Origin: Conus ventricosus
Taxonomy: Eukaryota; Mollusca; Gastropoda; Neogastropoda; Conidae
NCBI GenBank assembly: GCA_018398815.1
Contig: CM031617.1
Span: forward strand, 1,487,211-1,551,210
Reading direction: 5' to 3'
Length of the DNA: 64,000 nt
In this document: positions 1 through 9,559 of the stretch, piece after piece
Layout of the letters: every line of letters begins with the position of its first letter
Position numbering within the stretch: position 1 is the stretch's first letter
The notes under the pieces: generated by a model
The model's input: the letters and a program-made list of their open reading frames with translations, nothing else
Told to the model about the DNA's origin: nothing
Databases searched by the model: none
Translations under genes and position numbers: made by a program

Positions 1-313
1 GTTCTTCCTTATGATTTATCAATTTGGCATACTACTTACTTTTTGGGGGGGAGAGGGGGGTAGTTACCGCCAAGGACATACTCACATAGACAAACAAAAG
101 TACAGGACAAAACTTTGTTTGTCTATGTCCTTGGTTGTAACTAACCCCCTCTTTTCTAATTTTGCTTCATTTTCCACCCTCAGTCACTTTGTTTTGAAAC
201 TATACTACTTACTGTTCTGCATTAAAAATAATAGACATATAACTATGCATCACACATCTGTCATAAGTAGGATGAAAGAAACATGGAACATGTAACAATT
301 TAAACATGAAAGC
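1..313. other. No recognised feature
   Basis: AT-rich sequence with a G-run near 46-60. No convincing reading frame, RNA gene or repeat was seen. Confidence 0.4.
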
Positions 314-329
314 AAGTTTGATCTGCCCC

Positions 330-1169
330 ACCAGCTGCCGTGGTGAAGTGGTTAGTGTCGCGGACTCCCGACTGGGAGGTCATGGCTTCGAATCCCATCA
401 GAAGCGTGGGTTTTTCTGCCCCGACTGGCTCCTACCCAGAGTTGAGTTGCTGCGGACTCAGTTGGGAAGACTGGGACCACACAGTCGAGTTTCATCCACT
501 TAATGGATGCGTTTCTGAGAGTGTTGCTCAAATTTCCTGACCAACACTGCAGGTGCCTGTGTCTCTTGGGCCTGGTTGATGCTGAGATTATGAAAGGAAG
601 CGTCGAGTACAGCCCTGTCATGTAGTCTTAGACTGAAATGGAAATCTGTAGCATCATCTTAATCATCCTCATTCTCACCGATCAGCAATAAAAAAATTGT
701 CCCAAATTCTGTGGCCCTTCATGCCCTGCTCCCATAATGACCTCAGTTTCGATGTCCTCTCCACGTCTGTGGCCTTGGTTTGGTTCCGTCGCGGTTACCG
801 GTATTGGCAAGTCCATGGGGGCTGTCATTGGACAGAAGCTGTGGCGCCCTCTGGAGGGAGAGCTCACTCACGCCGGCTCCGTAACTAAGCATTTATTGTT
901 GTCAGTAGGGGGCTTAGTAGGTGGTGTCCTGCGTATGTTGGATCAGAACAGGCACCACTGAACACCACCGAAGTGACTTGGCAGCAGTGCAGTGTCTCCT
1001 CCGATGGGTTGCCTCTTGATGACTTGACACTGACTGCCCCCTGTGGATTGCCGGTGCTGGGGCTGTGGCAGGGCCGACCGGGCTGTGACTGTGGACGGGG
1101 TGTCGGAATGAGCGGTGTGGGTGCACTGCCTCTGAGGTGGTGCAGAGGTTGGGACAGCAAAACAAAAAA
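330..1169 (+). mobile_element. tRNA-headed SINE-like retroposon with target duplication
   Basis: The insertion is flanked by a perfect 16-bp direct repeat, AAGTTTGATCTGCCCC, at 314-329 and 1170-1185. It begins with a tRNA-like head (about 333-400) that has an A-box-like GTGGTGAAGTGGTTAGTG and a B-box-like GGCTTCGAATCCC. It ends in an A-rich tail, AACAAAAAAA. These are the marks of LINE-mediated retroposition of a pol III SINE. At about 840 bp it is long for a SINE and may be composite. The last ~190 bp recur inverted at 50605-50790, so the 3' part belongs to a dispersed family. Short open frames inside it look meaningless. Confidence 0.75.
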
Positions 1170-1185
1170 AAGTTTGATCTGCCCC

Positions 1186-1508
1186 AGGAATACCAAGAAG
1201 CATGTATGGCAGCATGTTTGTCTTTAACTCCCAAAAAAGCATATAAAAATATGAACTTTTGGGAATCAATTGCAAAAATTTGGCTGACAAAGTTCAAGGT
1301 GTTGTTAGCTTCAACCATAATGTTGCTTATGTGGGCATCCCATTTACCATATTCTTGCAAAATGCCTTCCAAGTACTCAAATTTGCTCACACTTTAGAAA
1401 TACTGTGTATACTTGGGTGGGGTGGGGGATTTTCTTTAATTCCTAACAGTACATAAGTTCATCTATCTACGTAACAAAAAGAATTCACTGGTTCAAAAAC
1501 TCAGACAA
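1186..1508. other. No recognised feature
   Basis: AT-rich spacer between the SINE-like insertion and a GT microsatellite; nothing supportable was seen. Confidence 0.4.
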
Positions 1509-1533
1509 GTGTGTGTGTGTGTGTGTGTGTGTG

Positions 1534-1571
<38 letters not shown>
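1509..1571. repeat. (GT)n microsatellite
   Basis: Nearly pure GT dinucleotide run with a single phase slip near 1533. Confidence 0.95.
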
Positions 1572-1574
<3 letters not shown>

Positions 1575-1859
1575 TGTGGTCACGAACGTCTCAGCTCTGC
1601 GGCCCGCCAATTGTCCAAGCACATTCACAGCGGAATGATAGAACTGAAAGTAAATTTATGTTCCCGCTGTTCTAAACATAGAACATGTATTGGAAATAAA
1701 AATCAACATGAATCATTGGCATAAGTGACGAAGAAGAAGGTCACAGAACATGATCATGATCATCTGATGATCTTGAACATGATAGACGATCTTCTTCTTC
1801 GTCAGAAGAGAGAAGAGCTTTTATCAAACTTAACATCTTCTTCAAAGGCAGAGCTAAAG

Positions 1860-2312
1860 TAATTGATATTCCAATGGAACAACTAGTATTGAATAAAAGT
1901 AGCATCAGGAGTGGCGGTCAATGTTATACCATACCTGCATCAAATATTGACAGCCACGTACATTCATTTTATCCTAGTTCTGTACGGCTGTGGAACTCAC
2001 TGCCGGGTGCCATCAAGATTGCCACAAATGCAATCTCATTTAAAAAACAAATTGATACGACAGTTTTGAGATCTGCATATTGACGATTTTCTATTTTAAC
2101 TTTCCCAGATATTTTACTGCTACCTGGCCTGAATTTGGCCATTGCTTTTAACTTCTTGAATATCGAGTGCGACCCCTTGTTGCCAAATTTGCTCCAGGGG
2201 CCAACAGTCTGAGTCGCACTATTTTATGTTATTTTATTTTACTTTTTAACATGCGCGCTGGTGACCTACTCGTTTTTGAGTGAACCAGTATTTTAGGAAG
2301 AAGAAGAAGGCC
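1860..2312 (+). mobile_element. LINE 3' end (ORF2 C-terminus and 3' UTR)
   Basis: The frame at 1874-2083 reads through HSFYPSSVRLWNSLPG. This is the characteristic SF-PSS-RLWN-LP tail of ORF2 in CR1/L2/Jockey-like non-LTR retrotransposons. The stop is followed by about 210 bp of 3' UTR ending in a short (GAA)n tail at 2298-2309. The copy is strongly 5'-truncated, so it cannot move itself. A sister copy lies inverted at 2621-2986. Confidence 0.75.
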
Positions 2313-2620
2313 GTTCTATCATTGAATAGCTTGCTGAGAACGATTCAATGATCCGATCTGAGTACCAAACTAATTGTCAATATAAATGCGGTTTTTCATA
2401 TGACCTAGCTTTACACAATTGATATTCACCAGTACTTTGATGAATAACACACAAATACTTTGATGAATAACATACAAATACAGCAACTCACTCTGTTCAA
2501 TGATGAGTCCATTTTCTTTTTGTTGACAAACAGCTCACTCTTCAATGCGAAAAACATACAAAGTGAACTAGGCTACAAACCGAAATTTACTGGAAAACGT
2601 TAATCTGATCGAAGTATATC
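2313..2620. other. Spacer between inverted LINE ends
   Basis: About 310 bp separating two LINE 3' ends that face each other. It contains short direct repeats (GATGAATAACA-like near 2439-2475) and no gene. Confidence 0.5.
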
Positions 2621-2986
2621 TTCTTCTTCTTCTTCTTCCTAAAATACTGGTTCACTCAAAAAGGAGTAGGTCACCAGCGCGCACGTTAAAAAGTAAAATA
2701 AAATAACATAAAACAGTGCGACTCAGACTGTTGGCCCCTGGAGCAAATTTAGCAACAAGGGGTCGCACTCAATATTCAAGAAGATAAACGCAATGGCCAA
2801 ATTCAGGCCCAGGTAATAGTAAAATATCAGGGGAAGTAAAAATAGAAAATCGTCAATATGCAGATCTCAAAACTGTCGAATCAATTTGTCTCTTGAATGA
2901 GACCGCACCCGTGGCAATCTTGATGGCACCCGGCAGTGAGTTCCACAGCCGTACAGAACTGGGATAAAAAGAATGTAAGTGGCTGT
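2621..2986 (-). mobile_element. LINE 3' end, inverted copy
   Basis: Reverse-complement copy of the 1860-2312 element. A (TTC)n tail at 2621-2637 is followed by the same UTR, and the same ORF2 tail (HSFYPSSVRLWNSLPG) is encoded on the minus strand at 2853-2986. The two copies differ at scattered sites, so they are separate insertions or an old inverted duplication. The homology stops abruptly at 2986, where a SINE tail begins. Confidence 0.75.
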
Positions 2987-3320
2987 CTTCTTCTTCTTCT
3001 TCCAGATGGGGATGTTTAACCTGCCCCGTGTCCACAGTCTTCACGTAGACTATTCTGGCACACAGGTTGCATGCATTGTGTATTTTCGTGTAGCCGGTAC
3101 TCACCCGTCTTAGGACATGAGCATCGGGATCTTTAGAGTCCGTGTATGATCTTCGTGCATGTGACGCAGACTAGACCTCGGTTTATAGTCCCATCCGAAC
3201 GACTATATGGGGAATGGAGTCAGAACCAATGTTAACTCTGAGGGAAAAATCCCCCTATACTGAAATTCGAACCCGCAACCCCAGGATCACGAGTCCGGCG
3301 CTCTACCAACTGAGGTACAA
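2987..3320 (-). mobile_element. tRNA-derived SINE
   Basis: Read on the minus strand, 3320 to about 3260 looks like a tRNA: an A box CTCAGTTGGTAGAGCGCC, then GTGATCC, then a B box GGGTTCGAATTT. A non-tRNA body of about 250 bp follows, ending in (GAA)n (plus-strand TTCTTCTTC at 2987-3001). The head looks like a Thr- or Val-type tRNA, but the arm stems are imperfect and the sequence is embedded in a repeat body. I therefore call it a SINE, not a functional tRNA gene. Confidence 0.65.
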
Positions 3321-3324
3321 ATAG

Positions 3325-3551
3325 AGGATTTCTTCAAATTATATACTGATAGTGTTACAAGGAAGCCAGATGGGAAAATCTTCATTGAACACTGTCAGAC
3401 TAATAAACGTAAAATGGTTTTTGGAAAGAGAGTAACACATCTCTGGAATGATCTGCCAACTAACATCAAGTTTGCACAATCTACTAACTCATTTAAAAAT
3501 CTCCTTGATGCGGATCATAAATTCACTAAATTGTTATTTGAATTTGATTAA
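3325..3551 (+). mobile_element. LINE ORF2 C-terminal fragment, second family
   Basis: The frame ending at the stop near 3551 contains KRVTHLWNDLPTNIK, the conserved terminal ORF2 block of CR1-like LINEs, followed by a short basic and acidic tail. It differs clearly from the 1860 and 2621 copies and resembles the fragment at 4455-4980. It is a 5'-truncated fossil. Confidence 0.6.
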
Positions 3552-4231
3552 CAAACCAATATGCGCATATGCAACAAACCAATTCAGAATACTAAAGAAT
3601 ACATGGATGGGGATTCAAGAAAGGCTACGTATATCAGCCTGTCCCCTTACTACTACTACTACTACTTAATTACAGCGCGACAGTTTCAGTTTCATCAAGA
3701 TGTCGTAGGGTGCGAACTAGTCCATATACGCTACACCATATCTGCTAAGCTACGAGATCGCACTACGCAGGATTTACCGCTGATGGATAAATGAATCAAT
3801 GAATAAATGATTTCAGACGAAAAGTCTCACAGATACGACTGAGCCCTACGTTCTGGGCAGACCTTTGAAAAGGTTATGCAAAGATAATTAAAACAAAAGA
3901 AATAACAGAAGAAAGAATTTATTTCAAACAGCCAAAGCAACAACAAACCAGCAACGCATAAAGTTGGTTTGATTCGTCAAAAGCGAGGGCTTGGAAGAAA
4001 AGTTGAATGGAGAAGAACGACTGCATACAGGAACTAGCCAAACGAAACTGGACGTTTTTTCATTTGTTGTGGAGAGAAAAATAAAAAGTACAGAGAAGAA
4101 GACTAGTGCGCCTTACACTACGAGCATGAACACTCCCCCCCCCCCCCCCCTTCTTTCTTTCCTATTCCCCTCCCCCTTCTCCTCCCCTTTCCCCTCTTAT
4201 TTTTTCCTCTCAACCTTTGGACTTCAGGATC
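3552..4231. other. Intergenic, no gene; possible tRNA-like remnant
   Basis: Holds a (TAC)n run at 3646-3665. A weak minus-strand tRNA-like stretch at about 3705-3770 has a B-box-like AGTTCGCACCC. There is also a C-run at 4134-4150 followed by a pyrimidine-rich stretch that runs into the gap. No coding signal. Confidence 0.4.
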
Positions 4232-4331
4232 NNNNNNNNNNNNNNNNNNNNNNNNNNNNNNNNNNNNNNNNNNNNNNNNNNNNNNNNNNNNNNNNNNNNN
4301 NNNNNNNNNNNNNNNNNNNNNNNNNNNNNNN
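4232..4331. other. Assembly gap, 100 N
   Basis: Exactly 100 N, a conventional placeholder for a gap of unknown size, so the true distance is not known. Confidence 1.
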
Positions 4332-4454
4332 AGGATCAGAATCAAGGGCGTTGTATCAAACACAACTTAGCCTATTTAGGCTTTTTACGCCCCTTCTGTT
4401 TGTATATATCCTTTTTTTTTTTTTCGTGACCGTTGGTCAAGTCATAGGCTAGCT

Positions 4455-4980
4455 CAGTCCTATTTTCCATCAAATTCATATTTAATTTTTGTTAATAATT
4501 CATGTTTATCTATGAGGTTCTTAAAAACATTAATACTAGGTGCACGTTTGATGTTAACTGTTAGTTCATTCCAAAAATTGGTTACTCTATTAGTAAATGT
4601 AAATTTTCTCAAATTAGTTCTAGAATATTGTTTAAATATCTTATCTTCACTGTTCTTTGTAACATTCTTCTGCGGAGTACAAAAAAAAAAAACATGCTTT
4701 ATCAACATCATCAATTCCATTTAATATCTTGTATGCTTGTATCAAGCCTCCTCTTATTCTTCTTGCCTTAAGTGTTGGAATTTCTAGATATTTTTATCTT
4801 TCCTGATATGAGTAATCTTTTATATTATGAATCATCTTGGTTGCTCTTCTTTGTACCTGTTCTAAAGCGTCTGATTGTCTCTTTAACATTGGATACCATA
4901 CAGTGTTGCCATATTCAAGAACAGGTCTAACTAGTGTCTTATATAACTGAACTTGTGCGGGTGAGGTGAGGATTTTATGA
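4455..4980 (-). mobile_element. LINE ORF2 C-terminal fragment
   Basis: Minus-strand translation gives the canonical distal block of non-LTR retrotransposon ORF2. It has a leucine-valine-arginine-proline start, a tyrosine-glycine-asparagine-threonine-valine-tryptophan stretch, LEQVQRRATKMI, then ARRIRGGLIQAYKIL, and finally TNRVTNFWNEL before the stop at 4460. The order matches the end of CR1/Jockey-like elements. It is broken at the oligo-T near 4680 and truncated at its 5' end. Confidence 0.75.
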
Positions 4981-5262
4981 TGGGTTATGCTTTGAGTTCA
5001 GGTCATGCATCCCGTTGAGAGTTCGGTATTCTTACTATTTCTGATGCATTTTCACTCAACCTAAAACAAACACAGAACGGAATACAGAATCACTCAGTTG
5101 TTGTTGACACGGACGAGCAAGCGGATCTCTTCTGTTGGGGTGAAAATACCAGTTGAACTGAAACGGTGTTAAGTTGCCCGTCTCTTCCGCTGGGTCTGAA
5201 GCTGATTGTCGATTCTTGCGGGGCTGGGTTTTGCTTTTTTTGCCGTGACTGACCGCGACAAG

Positions 5263-6435
5263 ATGAAGACACTGGGTGTGGCTCTTGCGTTCTTGTTGGC
5301 GCTATACGTCGACAGCATAGGATGTACAGACGAGGTGACGGAGTGTGGCACGGGCACGGCCTGTTTTTCGGACGGTCAGCTGCCGGACTGGGTCAGCCCC
5401 GCCAGCACGGCCTACTACTGCTGCCTGCAGCGCAACATGACGGAGCACGGCAACCGCCTGCCCAACGGCAACTACAACTGCAGCTGTGTGCTGGACCTCA
5501 CGCTGCCCGCCAGGATAGAGGCCTGGGCAGTGGCCACTCGCCATCAAGGTCGTATGTGTGTCCGTGACGACTGTGAGGGATCGGCCGTGACGACCACGGT
5601 CAGCGAGCGCTACCACTACTGCTGCCACGACAGGGACGGCGCCAACGTCACGTCTGCGATCACGTGGATAGATGGGGACAAGGAAGAGTTCATCGGGTGC
5701 CGCTGTGTGAACCAGTCTGTCCCTACCCCGGACCCCCAGGACTACGTGGTGCCTCCCGTGATGGACTATAACTCTACAGGTGAGGTTTGCTCCTACGACA
5801 ACGCCTGCCAGGACCGTCCGGCCTTGACATGCCAATCACCCGGCGTGACCGACGTCACTTTCTGTTGCTATGGCAGCCGCGGCCTCGTGACGCAGAATGA
5901 CGTGGGAGGCGCTTCCACGCGCTGCACGTGCTCTGACGAAGTTTACGGAGCTCAGTGCGAACCCAGACCCATCGCCATTGCCCAGACGACATTGCCCTGT
6001 CTGACAGCCTGCAACCACACAGCCGACGAGGACAAGTGCGTGGACAGCAGCAATGCCGAGAGGTGCTGTCCCCACAACATGGCGGTCATGGCCGGCCAAT
6101 CAGCGGGCAGCTTCACCTCCTGCACGTGCAAGGCGCAGGCCAGGAAAACGTGCGACACGACGCTGACCACAGCAGCCTGTCTGACGGACTGCGACGATGT
6201 AGCGGAGGAGGACAAGTGCGTGGACAGCAGCAAAGCCGAGCGGTGCTGCCCCCTCAACATGGCCGTCCTTGCTGACCAATCAGAGGGCAACTTGACGTCC
6301 TGCACGTGCAAGGCGCGGGCGACGAGAAACTGCGACACCAGTCCCACGTCATCTGCCGTGCATTTAGGAGGGCGTGTCGGTGACGTCATGCTTGTGGTGT
6401 GGACGTTGTTGTTCACTGGACACATTGGACTTTAA
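5263..6435 (+). CDS. Secreted cysteine-rich, probably GPI-anchored protein
   Basis: A single uninterrupted exon of 390 codons, GC-rich relative to its surroundings. I chose the ATG at 5263 over the one at 5206 because it starts a clean signal peptide (basic MKTLG, then a leucine/alanine-rich core ending near IGC). The mature protein is rich in cysteine, with recurrent CC pairs and C-x-C motifs and several N-glycosylation sequons. The C-terminal third contains two copies of a 60-residue module (from about 5989 and 6169, exactly 180 nt apart), each with DKCVDSS, ERCCP and TSCTCKA. The last 22 residues are hydrophobic with no basic tail, as in a GPI-attachment signal. I do not recognise the family. 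It would act outside the cell, tethered to the membrane. It is the only clearly intact gene in the window. Confidence 0.85.
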   Translation: MKTLGVALAFLLALYVDSIGCTDEVTECGTGTACFSDGQLPDWVSPASTAYYCCLQRNMTEHGNRLPNGNYNCSCVLDLTLPARIEAWAVATRHQGRMCVRDDCEGSAVTTTVSERYHYCCHDRDGANVTSAITWIDGDKEEFIGCRCVNQSVPTPDPQDYVVPPVMDYNSTGEVCSYDNACQDRPALTCQSPGVTDVTFCCYGSRGLVTQNDVGGASTRCTCSDEVYGAQCEPRPIAIAQTTLPCLTACNHTADEDKCVDSSNAERCCPHNMAVMAGQSAGSFTSCTCKAQARKTCDTTLTTAACLTDCDDVAEEDKCVDSSKAERCCPLNMAVLADQSEGNLTSCTCKARATRNCDTSPTSSAVHLGGRVGDVMLVVWTLLFTGHIGL

Positions 6436-7123
6436 AGATATACTGCGTATCATCCTTCTCCTGCAACAGCCCACCCCACCCCCCCCCCCCCATCCCCACC
6501 CCCCCCCACCCCCCCCCCCCCCCCCCCCCCCCCCCCCGCCCCGTCTTCTTTGTTCTCATCTTCTCCGCATTTTTTCGGATTTTTTCCCTTCTCTTTGATA
6601 TAGATTAAGAAAAAAAAGTAAACCTATTTCTTTGACTGAAAATGTATTGACATCTTGTTGAATATTTTGATGAAGAAAATTGTGCGTTCTGGTCCGTTAC
6701 TATTTGTATCTTTGATCGAAGTGTGGGCCGTTTGTATTGAGAAATTGGACGGGTGCTATTTTGTACACAGTTCATTATACTTGGCATGTTGTTGTTGTTT
6801 ATGTATGTTTTATTCATTCGTTTATTTTGTTGCTATTGTATAGTGAAGTTTTGTTACGCTACTGCTCTATGCATCGTTAATGTTATGAGTGTTGTTCAGA
6901 GATGATTTTTCTAATGTGCCTAAGAGTTTTGTTGTTGTTGTAAAGTTTGCCCAACGATTCCTTTCATAACTTGATTCTGTTCTCACAATTGTGCACTACG
7001 CAGCTCTGCCTACGTCACCAGGTGTGGCGCTTTAGGCTCGGTCATGCTTTTGTGCTGGGTGACGAACGTTATGAAGTGAGTAATATTAGGCCGTCAATAC
7101 ACCTGTGTGTCCGTGTGACTGGC

Positions 7124-7125
<2 letters not shown>
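6436..7125. repeat. 3' flank with poly-C tract
   Basis: A C-rich tract at 6474-6538, broken by a few A residues, lies about 40 bp after the stop of the preceding gene. AT-rich non-coding sequence follows. No other feature was recognised. Confidence 0.6.
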
Positions 7126-7166
<41 letters not shown>

Positions 7167-7241
7167 AGTGAGTAATATTAGGCCGTCAATACGCCTGTGT
7201 GTCCGTGTGACTGGCAGGAGAGAGAGAGAGAGAGAGAGAGC
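7076..7241. repeat. Duplicated segment with (GA)n microsatellites
   Basis: A roughly 90-bp unit (GTGAGTAATATTAGGCCGTC ... GTGACTGGCAG) occurs twice in tandem. Each copy ends in a (GA)n run, at about 7130-7162 and 7219-7239. Confidence 0.85.
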
Positions 7242-7245
7242 AGGG

Positions 7246-7665
7246 TCAGACCTGTACATGCCTTTGTACAGTGTAACACATGCTACAACGTGAGAAATGC
7301 GCTAACCACAGAGCACATCTCGCGGGGCAGAGTTGTGCATGCCTTTGTACAGTGTAACACATGCTACAACGTGAGAAATGCGCTAACCACAGAGCACATC
7401 TCGCGGGGCAGAGTTGTGCATGCCTTTGTACAGTGTAACACATGCTACAACGTGAGAAATGCGCTAACCACAGAGCACATCTCGCGGGGCAGAGTTGTGC
7501 ATGCCTTTGTACAGTGTAACACATGCTACAACGTGAGAAATGCGCTAACCACAGAGCACATCTCGCGGGGCAGAGTTGTGCATGCCTTTGTACAGTGTAA
7601 CACATGCTACAACGTGAGAAATGCGCTAACCACAGAGCACATCTCGCGGGGCAGAGTTGTGCTCA
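7246..7665. repeat. 81-bp minisatellite, about 5 copies
   Basis: Nearly identical 81-bp units start at 7261, 7342, 7423, 7504 and 7585. Because 81 is a multiple of three, a plus frame (27-residue period containing CNTCYNVRNAL) and a minus frame both stay open through the whole array. There is no start context, signal peptide or homologous pattern, so I treat the open frames as a by-product of repeat length. Confidence 0.9.
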
Positions 7666-7906
7666 CTACAGATGGCGCTGCCTCGTTCCCGTTGTGTAGT
7701 CATCAGTGACTGGTTGATGGATATGGTTGGCTGACCAACTGATGACACTGAACTTCTCTGGTCAGTGTCTTTGTTGACTGAGGATAGTGTGAATCTGTTT
7801 GGCGTTAAGATGATCATTATGGGTAAAAATGTTACAGTAAACTGAGTACTGTCTCTCCTCAGGCGGAGATCTATACCAAAAGAAAAAGACACACACACAC
7901 ACACAC

Positions 7907-7911
7907 ACACA
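7907..7911. repeat. Probable Polinton target-site duplication, left
   Basis: ACACA directly abuts the left terminus and recurs at 23161-23165 after the right terminus. The flank is an AC microsatellite, so the exact duplication length (5 or 6 bp) cannot be fixed. Confidence 0.5.
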
Positions 7912-8081
7912 AGAGAACAGTAATATGCCGCTTCTGACTCACTTGCTACTCCACCACGTTTTTGGGCGAAAGTGGCCTAAAAGCCGCCTATTCTTGTTCT
8001 CTGACAAGTAACCAAAAAATAACGACCCTACAAACAAATATACTGTGTAGGGTTATCCGTTTTCAATACTAATTTACTAAA
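7912..8081. repeat. Polinton left terminal inverted repeat
   Basis: 170 bp matching the reverse complement of 22991-23160 with one mismatch (C/T within the AATACT block near 8064). Its outer 91 bp contain an imperfect inverted repeat: 7912-7933 pairs with 7981-8002 at 18 of 22 positions. Confidence 0.97.
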
Positions 8082-8639
8082 CTTTTCAGATTTCAGTTTT
8101 TGTTTAATCCTATGTTTTTCCTGATCATTTTCAATAACATCATTTTCGCGCAAACATTCTTCAAATGAGTCTCTGTCTTTCATGTGAAATAAAACTACAG
8201 TCTTTAACTGTTCTCTAAAGTCTTTTAAAACCGAGTTATATTTCTGGCATAAAATCCACACACTTATCCCAGCATGCCTTCCGCTGAAAGCTAGTTTTGA
8301 CAAAGTGTTTCTCTTTTTAACTATGTCTCTTTCTGCTGAACAGTCATCTATAATAAATAGTGTTTGCGTTCCTTCAAACAGTCTATAAAACTGTTCTAAA
8401 CACTCACTCAGTTTATTGCTAGGATTAACTAAATATATGTCATCATCTGTCCATATAAACCTTCTATCATGATATGCTTTGTTCCATTTAAGTGTTGGAC
8501 AGAAAACCACAATATGATTAAAATTATAGCAATAAACTGTTTGTAATAGGTCTAGGACAAATATTGTTTTTCCACAACCAGTCTGCCCACAAATCAATGA
8601 GCAATGAGGAGTTTTTGTCATAAAGTTTAACTGCTCCAT
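8028..8639 (-). CDS. A32-like (FtsK/HerA) genome-packaging ATPase
   Basis: 203 residues, uninterrupted. It would drive ATP-dependent packaging of element DNA into capsids. Walker A is GQTGCGKT (residues 18-25) and Walker B is LFIIDD (94-99). These are followed by GRHAGISVWILCQ (about 120-132), the arginine-histidine/glutamine block typical of A32-type packaging ATPases. The length suits the family. The ATG at 8639 is the natural start, since Walker A needs only a short lead. The last 18 codons lie inside the left TIR. This is the only core gene of the element with an undamaged frame. Confidence 0.93.
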   Translation of the reverse strand: MEQLNFMTKTPHCSLICGQTGCGKTIFVLDLLQTVYCYNFNHIVVFCPTLKWNKAYHDRRFIWTDDDIYLVNPSNKLSECLEQFYRLFEGTQTLFIIDDCSAERDIVKKRNTLSKLAFSGRHAGISVWILCQKYNSVLKDFREQLKTVVLFHMKDRDSFEECLRENDVIENDQEKHRIKQKLKSEKFSKLVLKTDNPTQYICL

Positions 8640-8655
8640 GGTTTTATTGGCAGAT

Positions 8656-8974
8656 TTAATCTAATCCAGTTATTATTTTTATCATGTCCTCTGTTAAAAC
8701 TTGTTCAGTATAATAAAACCCTATGAGGCCTAAATGTGTAAGATTAATCCAATTTAGTTCTGTAAGATTGTTTCTATTTAAGCCAACATTGATTTTGTTG
8801 CTTGTTGTTATGATCTTAATATCCTCACCATTGTGAAGAACGACGATGGTAACGTTAAGGCGTTTAACGTCTAAGTTTTGCCAGCTAATATTAATTCCTT
8901 TTATAAGGACGTCACTAACGCCCACAACCCCATCCCTCTCCACATCTTTAAAGACAGAAATTTTCAAATATCAT
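8656..8974 (-). CDS. Hypothetical Polinton protein, about 105 aa
   Basis: A long frame runs on the minus strand from about 8967 to the stop at 8656, just upstream of the ATPase in the same direction. The only nearby ATG (8974) is one base out of frame, so either a 1-nt indel hides the start or a non-ATG start is used. The product is beta-rich, alternating hydrophobic and polar residues with several asparagines, and has no recognised motif. A minor virion component is possible but unproven. Confidence 0.45.
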
Positions 8975-8988
8975 TGTGAACGTGTCTC

Positions 8989-9512
8989 CTAATTTTCTGC
9001 TTGGAAAGAACTGAAATTTTGTAGAAGCTTTTTTACAACTGTTTCTTTTCTGTGGAGGATGTACTGTTTTTTCCCATACGGCGTTATTTCAATTTCTTTC
9101 CGACTATTGTCGTCCGGCATAAGACTTACATGTAAAGGGCCAGAGTTGAATGCTTTTCTGAAACTTTTTTGTCGGCTTAAAATATGTAAATGGGCTTATG
9201 AATTCAAATTTTATTCCCATTCTAAATATGGTTCTAAGTGCCATTTGAGGTCAGTTTTTCGAACTATTTTATATTCATACTGGCCAACATTATTTGCCTC
9301 TAGATTGCGTAGTTGCTCTAGTTTAGGAAACCTTTTGTTGTCGTCAACCTCTTTGCGTTTATAATCACCATCTTTAGTGTACTCAAAACCATACAAAGTG
9401 CCTATTTCGCCGTTCTGTTCAAAGTCCGCAACGTCTGCAAGGTCTTTTAATTCTAAAGTTATACACCTCACAGGCGCTAATGTAACTCCGGTTTCTTCTG
9501 GCCCCGCGACAT
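8989..9512 (-). pseudogene. Frameshifted hypothetical Polinton gene
   Basis: Begins at an ATG at 9512 (MSRGQKK) and is interrupted by frameshifts near 9470 and 9215. It continues in a third frame to the stop at 8989, giving about 170 residues in all. The middle segment is rich in charged residues. The last part contains GPLHVSLMPDD and a basic C-terminus. I do not recognise the family. Position between the ATPase block and the penton-like gene suggests a structural or packaging accessory role. Confidence 0.4.
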
Positions 9513-9559
9513 TTTTTAGTACAGTTTATTATTTTATTTCCAAAACAATGTGCAGGTTA

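Noticed and set aside
3255..3322. Functional tRNA gene on the minus strand
   Set aside because: A and B boxes are good, but the acceptor stem does not pair and the sequence continues into a SINE body with a (GAA)n tail.
5302..5835. Minus-strand frame of 177 codons opposite the cysteine-rich gene
   Set aside because: Shadow of a GC-rich coding exon; its plus-strand partner has a signal peptide, regular cysteines and repeats.
7246..7665. CRISPR-like array of regular repeats
   Set aside because: Units are contiguous with no spacers, and this is a eukaryotic genome. The same applies to all minisatellites here.
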